Origin: Lepus europaeus
Lineage: Eukaryota > Chordata > Mammalia > Lagomorpha > Leporidae
NCBI RefSeq assembly: GCF_033115175.1
Contig: NC_084834.1
Coordinates: 8,715,294-8,779,293, forward strand
Length of the DNA stretch: 64,000 bases
Direction: 5' to 3'
Part shown: positions 35,063-43,216 of the stretch, piece after piece
Numbering within the stretch: position 1 is the first letter of the stretch
How the letters are laid out: each line of letters begins with the position of its first letter
Translations under genes and position numbers: made by a program
The notes under the pieces: generated by a model
Told to the model about the DNA's origin: nothing
Databases searched by the model: none
The model's input: only the letters and a program-made list of their open reading frames with translations

Positions 35063-35398
35063 TGGGGCCAGTGCTGTGGCATAGTAGACTGGGCCTTAGT
35101 CTGCAGTGCCAGCATCCCATATGGGTGTCGGTTTGTGTCCCGGCTGCTCCTCTTCCGATCCAGCTCCTTGCTATGGCCTGGGAAAGCAGTGGAGGATGGC
35201 CCAAGTGCTTGGGCCCCTGCACCCATATGGGAGACCAGGAGGAAGCTCCTGGCTCCTAGCTTTGGATCAGTGCAGCTCCAGGCATTGTGGCCATTTGGGG
35301 AAAGAACCAGTGACTGGAAGACCTTTCTGTCTGTCTTTCCTTCTGTCGCTCTGTAGCTCTACCACTTAAATAAATAAGTAAAATCTTAAAAAAAAGAA
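35063..35398 (+). mobile_element. CSINE, full length
   Basis: Starts GGGGCCAGTGCTGTGGCATAG; contains CATCCCATATGGGTGTCGG, GATCCAGCTCCTTGCTATGG, GATGGCCCAAGTGCTTGGG and GACCAGGAGGAAGCTCCTGG; ends TAAATAAATAAGTAAAATC with poly(A). Confidence 0.95.
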
Positions 35399-35546
35399 AG
35401 TCCAGGTTCCCAGTCAACGTGTCCATCATCCCTATAAAGTACTCTTAGATACTCTGCCTTCGGTCAATGAAGATGAAGGATCTTTCCAATCATGTGTCAG
35501 AGGGTCTGGCAATGGTTTAGCTTTCCAGAACTCACTGAACATGATT

Positions 35547-35650
35547 TAAAAAAACCACTCAAAGTTGACTATATACTAGGAACTACAAAGCATATCACAG
35601 ATAGTAATTACAATCCTTATAACAACTCTATGAAATATTACTATGATTTG
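35547..35650 (-). repeat. MIR fragment, antisense (left half of a split copy)
   Basis: ATACTAGGAACTACAAAGC, ATTACAATCCTTATAACAAC and TCTATGAAATATTACTATG resemble inverted MIR (ATCCTCACAACAACCCTATGAGGTAGGTACTATTA). The following MIR blocks resume after about 36010. Confidence 0.5.
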
Positions 35651-36005
35651 AATGTATGTGCAAACTTTGAATTGTTGGAAGTTTAATCCCGCAGTCCATG
35701 TGTTGATAGATCATGGAGGTGGAGGCTGGGAGAAGTAACAGGATTAGATAAAGCCTTCCAGGTGGAACTTCCTCAGCGGGACCCATGGTTTTATCAGAAG
35801 GGGGAGTCAGAACCAAGCGGATTGGCTGCCCTGACTGCCACTTGAAACCCTCTGTCATGTGATGACGCAGCAAGAAGGCCCTCGAAAGAAGCCAGCATTT
35901 GCCAGTATTATGTTGTTGGACTCCTGGCCTCCAGGATGGTGAACCACATGAACGCCTTTCCTTTATAAATTACCTAGCTCAACTAACAGGAAGTGGACTG
36001 TCCCT
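35651..36005 (+). mobile_element. MaLR-like LTR (MST/MLT type), solo
   Basis: TGTATGTGCAAACTTTG, GTTTAATCCCGCAGTCC, GATCATGGAGGTGGAGGC, TCATGTGATGACGCAGCAAG, CTGGCCTCCAGGATGGTGAACC and TTTATAAATTACCTAG follow the order of mammalian MaLR-type LTRs. No internal retroviral sequence is present. It appears inserted inside a MIR. The subfamily is uncertain, and a MER-type DNA element with a similar tail is an alternative. Confidence 0.45.
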
Positions 36006-36009
36006 AAAA

Positions 36010-36118
36010 TTACCCATTTCTATGCATCGGGCAACTAAGGACATGTGAGATTTTAAAAAGTTGGCCCAAAGATACCTAGTTAGCAAATAGAGAGCTGGAG
36101 TTTGACTTGAGGGGATCT
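36010..36118 (-). repeat. MIR fragment, antisense (right half of a split copy)
   Basis: GGCAACTAAGGACATGTGAG, AAGTTGGCCCAAAGATACC, TAGTTAGCAAATAGAGAGCTGG and AGTTTGACTTGAGG match inverted MIR (GAAACTGAGGCACAG, CTTGCCCAAGGTCACAC, AGCTAGTAAGTGGCAGAGC). Confidence 0.55.
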
Positions 36119-36332
36119 CATTCTCTAAGCCTCCCTATGTGGTGTTCAGGGACCGCGATGAGTATGTAGGGATACTGAATAGCTTCTAGTGGGCTTGGGC
36201 CTGTGAGTCCTACCACACTGGAAACAGGAAGACCCTGTTCTTACTCCATTCAGTCCATCCCATTTCCCTTTGGCAAAACTAATGCCCAAAAAAATGCAAT
36301 CATTTCCTGATATTAGGCAACAGTACTGGTTA

Positions 36333-36651
36333 TGCATTTGTCTATTTGAAAGGTAGAATGACAGAGAAAGGGAGGAGAGGGAAAGAGAGAGAGAGAGAGA
36401 GAGAGCCCTTCCATACACTGGTTCACTCCCCAAATGGCTGCAACAGCCAGACCTGGGCCAGGCCAAAGCCATCTGGTCTCCCACAAGAGCAGCAGGGGCC
36501 GAAGTATTCAGGCCTTCTTTCACTGCCTTCCCAAGCACATTAGCAGGAAGTTGGATCAGAAGTAGAGCAGACAGGACTTGAACTAGCAGTCCAAAATGGG
36601 ATGCTAGCATTGTAAGTGGCAGCTTAACCTGCTGTGCTACAACTCAGGCCC
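36333..36651 (-). mobile_element. CSINE, antisense, full length
   Basis: TTGTCTATTTGAAAGGTAG, (GA)n at about 36384-36403, CTTCCATACACTGGTTCACTCC, CAAATGGCTGCAACAGCC, AAAATGGGATGCTAGC and a CTGTGCTACAACTCAGGCCCC end. The 154-codon minus-strand frame covering it is the repeat, not a gene. Confidence 0.9.
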
Positions 36652-37404
36652 CAGTAATGACAGTTTTTAAACAAAACATTCAGTAGATAGTCTAGAGTCT
36701 TTTGTATCAAGTAATGCCTAAAAAAAGCAAACAAAACTAAAGTACTAAAAGTAGCTTTGTACTACCACTTTGTCCAAACATTCCGCTTTAGTTTTGGGAG
36801 TGAGTGAAAGGAATTGATGAATAGTCAAGAAAGGAACACTATTATAGTATACGTGATGGAAGGGGGAAAAGTTCATAGTCCAGGGAGCCCTGAAGGAGCA
36901 CAGTCTGTATCAAACCTCAACAGTATTCATGTGCTACCTTCATTACTGACTTCATTTCATAAAGCAGCCTCATATCAAATGTACTAGTAATTGCAAATTT
37001 AATAATTTTCTAATATACACACATAGATATAATTACTAAAAACATTTTAAAGGTTAGCACTGTATTACCTAAAGTGATTTCATGTGCCTTCAGTGATTGA
37101 AGTGTCACACTTTGGGACACTTAATTACTAGATTAAGAGATGCCATGGAGAATTTCTCATGGCTAAGAGAAAGCCCAAGGAGGCAAGATGCTTAAGTAAA
37201 TTCTTATGTACCCTCTATAGGGAAACGTGACAATGGGGCTAAAGGCAGAGTTAAACGGTCTGTGAGCCCAAAGCAATGGAATAATGGGTGCCCCTGTTCT
37301 CCATAGTGAGGGTGTGGCAGAGAGGAAGGGTGCTGCAGCAGACTGCTAAGGAGTAAACTGAGACTTTTGGCTTAGTGGCTCCTAAACAGGGAAGAATTAA
37401 GAAT
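36652..37404. other. Intergenic DNA, nothing recognised
   Basis: AT-rich; no gene or repeat terminus seen. Confidence 0.5.
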
Positions 37405-37413
37405 CTGCTGCAG

Positions 37414-37733
37414 GGGCTGGCACTGTGGCCTAGCGGTAAAGTCACCGCCTGCAGTCCCAGCATCCCATATGGGCACCGGTTGGAGTCCAGGCTGCTCCAC
37501 TTCTGATCCAGCACTCTGCTATGGCCTGGGAAAGCAGTAGAGGCTGGCCCAAGTTCTTGGGCCCCTGCACTCATATGGGAGACCAGGAAGAAGCTCCTGG
37601 CTCCTGGCTTTGGATTGGCGCAGCTCCTGCCGTTGTAGCCAACTGGGGAGTGAACCAGTGGATGGAAGATTCTCTCTCTCTCTCTCTCTCTCTCTGTGTA
37701 ACTCTGACTTTCAAATAAATTAATTAAAAAAAC
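37414..37733 (+). mobile_element. CSINE, full length, (CT)n type
   Basis: GGGCTGGCACTGTGGCCTAG head, CATCCCATATGGGCACCGG, (CT)n at about 37672-37695, ACTCTGACTTTCAAATAAAT tail. The flanks CTGCTGCAG at 37405-37413 and 37734-37742 form a perfect 9-bp target duplication. The 198-codon minus-strand frame at 37251-37847 is this repeat read backwards. Confidence 0.95.
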
Positions 37734-37826
37734 CTGCTGCAGAAGCAATGTCTCCTTGTTCCTGTCTGAGGTGTGTGCCTTTTCTAAGCACAAGAAAACT
37801 TTCATACCTTTTGTGTGAAGCAAATA

Positions 37827-39418
37827 GGAAAGGATTTTCAAAAACATTAATGGAAAATGTGTAATATGCTATGCATGGATTTCAAAATTTTGTGGCAACA
37901 AAGTAAGCTCATGCTAATTTGTATAACAGGTCTCAACAGGATCTAGTTTGAGACACTAAGAAAGATAAGATAATCAGTTTAAAAGAGCCACTATCAGCTA
38001 TCAGAACATGATGAATTCAGCAACAACTGGAGCAAGAGCAAGCATCAAATTTACGGTGAAGCTTGGGTGGAAGAATGGTGAGATCTTAACGCTTTACGAG
38101 AAGTTTATAGGGACAATGTTCCAATGAAACCAGGGTGCAGAAAGATAACTCATTTTAAGAAGGGACTAGACAGTGTTTAAACTGATGCCCACAGCAGCAA
38201 ATCATCCACATCGCTTTAGGAGGAAAAAAACTTTATTTTGTTCCCTAGATGAACAGGACTGATGATTGACAGCAGAGACCATAGCTAGCTCTGTAGACAT
38301 CTCAAGCAGTTCACCTAACACATCCTGCTTGAAAAATTAGACTGGAGCAAACTTTCTGCTCTATGGAGGCCAAAACTGTTGCACCCATATCAACCACAAA
38401 GAGCAGAGCTTTCAATGGAAATTTTAAATAAATAGGGTCAAGACCTGAAGCACTTGTTTGAAGAATTTGAACAAGAGAGGAAACATGGCTTTATCAGTAC
38501 AGTCCTTAAGATAAAGAATAAAGCAGTGGCTACCAAGAGGGGGAAACGGTGTCTTCAAAGCTGATGTGCATTGGTCCAGAGCAGAGGTACAGCAACTGCT
38601 TTATGGGATGCTAATTTACTGAAAGACCAAAGAATGATAATATCTGCCTATTGCGAGAGTGTTTTGAGACAGTTAGCCTAAGTTTTAGTAAGAAAATGCC
38701 CAGTAAAGCATCACCAGACTCTGCTATCACGAGGCTGCTGCTCGTTCCTCTCATCAAACGAGAGCAATTTTGTGAAAAATTCCTTGGGATATCTTTGGAC
38801 GTGCACCTTACAGCCCTAATTTGGCATCTTTTGACTTCTGTTTGTCTCCTGTTCTTTTTTTTTTTTTTTTGACAGGCAGAGTGGACAGTGAGAGAGAGAC
38901 AGAGAGAAAGGTCTTCCTTTGCCGTTGGTTCACCCTCCAATGGCCGCTGCGGCCGGCGCACCGCGCCGATCAGAAGCCAGGAGCCAGGTGCTTCTCCTGG
39001 TCTCCCATGGGGTGCAGGGCCCAAGCACTTGGGCCATCCTCCACTGCACTCCCTGGCCACAGCAGAGAGCTGGCCTGGAAGAGGGGCAACCGGGACAGGA
39101 TCGGCGCCCGGACCGGGACTAGAACCCGGTGTGCCGGCGCCGCAAGGCGGAGGATTAGCCTAGTGAGCCGCGGCACCGGCCGTCTCCTGTTCTTTAAAAG
39201 GTATCCATGTTTCTTTAGTTGATAATGGAAAAAAAGAAAAAAAAAACTGCACTGACATGGTTAAGTTCTCAGGCACCTCCGTTTTTTAGGGATGGACTAC
39301 ATGGCATCATTACTTACAAAAGTGATTTGAACTTAAAGGAACTTCTGTTGAGAAAGTTTGTATTTTTTATTTTTATCTTTTACTTGCATCTCTCCATGAA
39401 CTTTCTAATGTCCCCTCA
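37827..39418 (+). mobile_element. Fossil mariner transposon with broken transposase, split by a CSINE
   Basis: The left end GGATTTTCAAAAACATTAATGG and right end CCATGAACTTTCTAATGTCCC form a degenerate terminal inverted repeat flanked by TA (37825-37826 and 39419-39420), the mariner target site. Transposase remnants lie in order on the plus strand in shifting frames: KFTVKLGWKNGEI (about 38047), then an EVYRDNVP-like piece, RAELSMEIL (about 38406), a block like FEEFEQERKHGF (about 38457), a YSPDLAP-like remnant reading PYSPNLASFDF (about 38808), and KKTALTWLSSQAPPFFRDGL after the CSINE (about 39242). Without the CSINE it is about 1.27 kb, the usual mariner length. Frameshifts and stops make it inactive. 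It cannot be a host gene remnant because the whole element including its ends is present. Confidence 0.85.
38858..39181 (-). mobile_element. Young CSINE nested in the mariner
   Basis: Poly(T), GACAGGCAGAGTGGACAGTG, GGCCGGCGCACCGCGCC and CCGCGGCACCGGCC end: the poly(A)-tailed young subfamily in reverse. The target-site duplication GTCTCCTGTTCTTT is a perfect 14 bp (38844-38857 and 39182-39195). Removing the CSINE and one duplication rejoins the transposase remnant. ORFs at 38821-39222 and the reverse strand are repeat translations. Confidence 0.95.
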
Positions 39419-39420
39419 TA

Positions 39421-41399
39421 TTGCCACCCACTCACTTTTTTCATTGTGTCTCTGATGTTATATTTGTTACTTAGCAAATAGCAATTAGGCCGTATGTTTA
39501 TTGAATGTAGGACCACTCTAAATTTTAAGAGTTGGGATCATCCTGTAATGGTGGCATATAAAATAATGTGATTATAAAAGGAAGTCATAGGATATAACAT
39601 GTAAGAAAAGAAAAAGAAAATGTGAAAGTCACAGGCCATCACTGCTCAGAGAATGAGCTCTGCATTTACAAATATTTGAGAGGTAGATAGTTTTGTTCAG
39701 AAGAACAACGGCATTGATACAAAGCAGAGTTTGTAAAGCATTGAAGTAATATAAACTTGTCAATATTTGTGGTTTTTGGCCTCAGATTTCATAGAAGTCA
39801 GTTTGGACACATTACTTGGTTAACGGTAACACTTTTTAGTTCAGAGGAGCAGCTGGGACCAGGGCAAGGAAGTAAACTCACATTTTATCCCATGTGTTAG
39901 CTTGCAAACATTTTTCAGAATTATTTTTATTACAAGGGACACAAGAGGAATGTTCTCATGTACTGCCTGGTTTCATAACAAAAAACAATCGTCTGGATTT
40001 TCAGAAGTTGACTAGAACATGCGTGTCGAATGGGCATGATCTGTAAGTAAGGTTTATTTTGAGTACTGGGATAGTAAGCAGGGTATACCCAGCGGTGTGA
40101 AGCCGTCTTGAGGCTAACAGGGCCTAGGAGCAGTTGCCATGCTGGTCACAGGCAGCTGCCAGCTAAAAGCCAGGGTGACTTCTGTGTATCTTACTAACAA
40201 AGTGCGTTTCTGCCTTGTATCCTCCTGAGGAATCTGGATTCAGATAGTGACCACGTCAGTGGTTCCAGGCTGATGGAACACCCCCTTCTCCCAAGCATAT
40301 TCTGTGGGTTTTCAATGGAAGGGGCAAAGTGTATTTCTAGCTTGTAATCACAGCAACTATAGAAATAAATGAGTTTTAAAGGTAGGTATTTTATCACTAT
40401 AAACTTGGGTTTAACATTTTAAAATAATTGAAAATGTCAGGTAGAGGCCCACGATATTGTGATTGTGAGCATTCTCTGCAGGTATTTTAAAGAAACATGT
40501 CTATATTTTGAATTGAGGCTCTATGGTTAGCCATTCTAACCTCTGCATTACAAAGGTATAAAACCAAGCACTGATAAACGTGGAAGAAAGATGTAACAGG
40601 TTCCCTTGCAGAACGAGGCTGTTGTCCCAACGTGGTTTCATCCCTCCACCCTGCCCGCAGAACAGGGGATGAAACATACTCATTCCTACAAAGTGATGCT
40701 TAGGCAAGTTCCAGGTGCAAACTCTTGCAAACTTAGGTGTGATGTGTGTGGAGATGTTTGCAGGCATCGAAATGAACAAGGAACACTTGGCAAGTCTGGG
40801 GGAGGCAGGTGGAGACGTGGTCAGCTGCTGAAGATCTGAAGTCCTCTAAGGGAGATTTGCATTTCCTGAGCTTCCCCAAGGGCTGACCTGGATGCATTCT
40901 GGGTTAGCCCTGCACTACAGCAACACTATTATTAATTATGCAAACTTTTTTTTGGGGGGGGGGGATGGGTAAAAGAATTCAGAATGACTCAGCAAGAGAT
41001 TTCAAAACCAAAGGCCTTTACCTGCTTATTGAACTTTTTTCTTTTTTTCAATGTGGTGTCTGCTGTGTACCCTGGGGAGGTCAGAAGTTTAAGAACACAG
41101 AACAGGCATCATCAGTGCAGTGGCCCCAGAGAAGTCCCAGCTTTTCAAAGAACGTCCAGTCACTTCTGGTCCACCTCCTCCTCCTGTCCCTTCACCGCCA
41201 TCCAAGGGGCAGATGGTCGACAATTTTCAACATCCGCCTTTTTCTTTCCTCTAACAAACTTACCTGAAGCCGAATATTACATCTCCAAACCAGTGGCTGG
41301 CTTTGTCCGTGTGTGTGTGTGCGTGTGCACCTACACCTCTCTCTAGATGAGACTCCGTGTCTACATTTAATTGGAAAAGGGGGCGTGTGTGTCCAGGAA
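39421..41399. other. Intergenic DNA upstream of the TLL1 CpG island
   Basis: No gene or repeat recognised. A T/G homopolymer junction (TTTTTTTTGGGGGGGGGGG) sits at about 40947-40964 and a short (GT)n at about 41309-41327. The 92- and 120-codon frames here have no recognisable product. Distal promoter function is possible but cannot be read directly. Confidence 0.45.
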
Positions 41400-41813
41400 C
41401 GATGCGAAAGCAACTATGGAAGATTCAGCCGGACAAGGCGGAGTTCCCGAATCACCATTCCCTCCGAAGGTTCCGCTCACCTCTTTTGGAAACCACTAGC
41501 AGATGTGGGGGAACCTCGCGATCGCGCACGCCGGGGGCTTTGGCAGAGGTGCCCTTGGATTTTTGTTTTCCTACCCCAACTTCCCACAACCTGCTTTTGT
41601 CTCCAGTCCGCCGGCTGACGTGTGGTTTACCTCGCCCGTGCCGCCGCCGGGCTTGGCACACTCTCCGCCCGAAGGAAGGCGAGCGAAGCCCGGAGCTGCA
41701 GAGCAGCCAGAATGCGCTCCCGAGGGTTCGGGCCCGGCCCTCCCTGCGCCCGCGTGAGCCCCGGCGATCTGGGCAGTGCCCGCGGCTGCAGTCTGTAACT
41801 CCACTTGGCATAC

Positions 41814-41879
41814 TTTTTTTTTTTTTTTTTAATTGCAGCTCTGGCGATCTGAGTTCTTAAAAAAAAAAAAAAAAAAAAA
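41814..41879. repeat. Paired poly(dT) and poly(dA) tracts in the CpG island
   Basis: A T17 run (41814-41830) and an A21 run (41859-41879) are separated by 28 bp, so the pair can form an inverted hairpin-like structure. Further runs follow: T24 at 42134-42157, T13 at 42316-42328 and A17 at 42349-42365. Confidence 0.9.
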
Positions 41880-42381
41880 CTTTGTTGGGACACTTTCACA
41901 GTCAGCTGCGGCGAAGGCTCACGCACACGCTTTCCCAACTGTTCCCTGAGTTGCCCGAGGGTGCCAGCAGCAGCCCGGGAGAGAAACGCACAAGCTGTTT
42001 GCGGGGGAGGGGAGACGCAGATCGGCAGCGAAGTTGTCACGATCCCCCTCGCCACCCCCGGTCTGGCACTCCCCGCAGGGACGCACGTCATCCATTAATT
42101 GCTGTCTGCAGACTTCGCAAACCTAACGCATCCTTTTTTTTTTTTTTTTTTTTTTTTATCTTCAGGGAACCATCAATGGAGCGAGCGCGCTCGTGTCTGT
42201 TTGTTTGTGTAAGGCTATCAAAAGGAGTCAGAGAGGAGGCTGCGGCCCGGATCCTGACCCTGATTGTATGAATAAGTAAGCAGGATGCGAGTGATTGGGT
42301 TAGATGCTGCGAACATTTTTTTTTTTTTCAAGTTAGGAAGAGGGTAGGAAAAAAAAAAAAAAAAAGAAAGAAAAAGCCCGG

Positions 42382-42404
42382 CGGGCGGGCGGGCGGGCGG
42401 GGGA
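42382..42404 (+). promoter_or_regulatory. (GGGC)n GC-box array, G-quadruplex-capable
   Basis: Five runs of three or more G separated by single C in 23 bp, preceded by an A-rich purine tract (42349-42375). Each GGGCGGG is a potential Sp1/KLF site, and the run meets the G3+N1-7 quadruplex pattern. It lies about 640 bp before the TLL1 start codon, a plausible core-promoter position. Confidence 0.75.
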
Positions 42405-42501
42405 GAAGGGCCAACCGTGCATCCCCAAAGCCTCACCCTGCGCTCTCGCCGTCAGGCGCTCTGCGGGCTCCCGCAGGCTTGGACGGGCTGGCGGCGCAGA
42501 G

Positions 42502-42555
42502 ATGCCGGCCCCCCACCCCCTTGCTCGGGCTCCCCTTTCAGCTCAGCGGTGCTGA
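42502..42555 (+). other. uORF 1 in the TLL1 leader (17 codons)
   Basis: ATG at 42502 opens MPAPHPLARAPLSAQRC and stops at TGA 42553-42555. The ATG context (GCAGAG before, C after) has G at -3. Its stop overlaps the next ATG in a TGATG arrangement. Whether it is transcribed depends on the start site. Confidence 0.5.
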
Positions 42556-42701
42556 TGTGCAGACCGGATTCATCTTCCCGGAGCGGCGGCGGCGGGCGCA
42601 GGCGGCGGCGGCGGCGGCAGCGGGCGCTCGGCCGCTCGGTCCTGGTAGTCGCCGCGGCGGCGGCGGCGCGGCGCGGGAGCCCGAGCTCGGGGCGCAGCTG
42701 A
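42555..42701 (+). other. uORF 2 in the TLL1 leader (48 codons)
   Basis: Starts with the A of uORF1's stop (TGATG at 42553-42557), begins MCRPDSSSRSGGGG, and reads the GCC/CGG-rich block as an Arg run then an Ala run before TGA at 42699-42701. The one-base stop/start overlap is the arrangement that permits termination-reinitiation. No peptide family is recognised. Confidence 0.45.
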
Positions 42702-42877
42702 GCCCGCGGGGGCGCCCGCTCGCCGGGCCGCGGCCGGCCGTGGGAAGTTCGGCCTCCGGGAGCCCAGCTCCTCACCTGCCCTCCGCCCACCCGCGGGCGC
42801 CGGGCCAACTCCCCCCTGCCCCGTGCGCGGGGCTCCCAGGCGGCGCCCGCCCTCTCGCCCGGCCCGCCGGCACCCGC

Positions 42878-42895
42878 ATGTCTCCGGACACCTGA
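42878..42895 (+). other. uORF 3 in the TLL1 leader (5 codons)
   Basis: ATG-TCT-CCG-GAC-ACC-TGA encodes MSPDT. The context is weak (C at -3, T at +4), so most ribosomes should scan past it. It ends 149 nt before the main ATG, leaving room for reinitiation. Confidence 0.5.
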
Positions 42896-42926
42896 ACACC
42901 CCGGGTCCCGCCGAGGAGCCTCCCCG

Positions 42927-42953
42927 CGGCGGCGGCGGCGGCGGCGGCGGCGG
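42927..42953 (+). repeat. (CGG)9 trinucleotide repeat in the leader
   Basis: Nine uninterrupted CGG units 91 nt upstream of the TLL1 ATG. In the TLL1 reading frame this region is open and reads as polyglycine. Confidence 0.9.
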
Positions 42954-43044
42954 GGGGCGCGGAGCACCGGTCCCCTCCGCCCCGCGCGGCCGCGGCCGCC
43001 TGAGCCCCGCGTCCCGTGCCCTGCGTGGCCTCCGGGGGAGGAGG

Positions 43045-43216
43045 ATGGGGCTGGACGCGCTCTCCCCGAGGATGCTCGTGTGGCTGGTGGCCTCGGGGGT
43101 CGTGTTCTCCGGGCAGCCGTGGCTCTGCGCTGGCCTCGGGGACGATGTTTACGCTTCGGATGGGAGCGAAGAGGACCGCACGGAGAGCCTAGACTACAAG
43201 GACCCGTGCAAAGCCG
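43045..43216 (+). CDS. TLL1: TLL1 (tolloid-like 1), coding exon 1 only
   Basis: TLL1 is a secreted zinc metalloprotease of the BMP-1/tolloid family (astacin domain plus CUB and EGF repeats) that cleaves chordin and procollagens. Only the first 57 codons and one base of codon 58 are here. The peptide starts [18 protein letters not shown], a signal peptide with a hydrophobic core at residues 10-22 and likely cleavage near the CAG at 28-30. An acidic propeptide start follows ([19 protein letters not shown], residues 39-57). The [12 protein letters not shown] and DYKDPCKA blocks match human TLL1 as I recall it, while residues 32-40 differ and appear one residue longer. The ATG at 43045 has a strong Kozak context, and no in-frame ATG lies upstream in the leader. 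The exon ends GCCG, followed by the donor GTAAGT at 43217-43222, splitting an Ala codon (phase 1), which fits the known next residue. Later exons lie beyond the window. BMP1 or TLL2 is unlikely because their N-termini differ. Confidence 0.95.

Larger units (their letters stand above)
42405..43044 (+). promoter_or_regulatory. TLL1: Putative TLL1 5' leader (start site not determined)
   Basis: There is no TATA box, splice acceptor or other signal that fixes the transcription start. A leader of roughly 500-650 nt would fit the usual length for this gene as I recall it. The sequence is extremely GC-rich and contains three upstream ATGs, each opening a short ORF that ends before the main start (see those entries). 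The main ATG at 43045 has a strong context (A at -3, G at +4). Confidence 0.55.

Noticed and set aside
34832-35356. 174-codon plus-strand frame
   Set aside because: Fuses a MIR remnant to a CSINE; shared by chance.
37251-37847. 198-codon minus-strand frame
   Set aside because: It is the reverse of the CSINE at 37414-37733 with its (CT)n read as an Arg/Glu run.
40947-40964. T/G homopolymer junction as a regulatory signal
   Set aside because: Looks like slippage-prone low complexity; no adjacent feature supports a function.
1-41399. A second functional protein-coding gene upstream of TLL1
   Set aside because: All frames are short or explained by repeats and pseudogenes; I found no splice-flanked coding exon with a known product.
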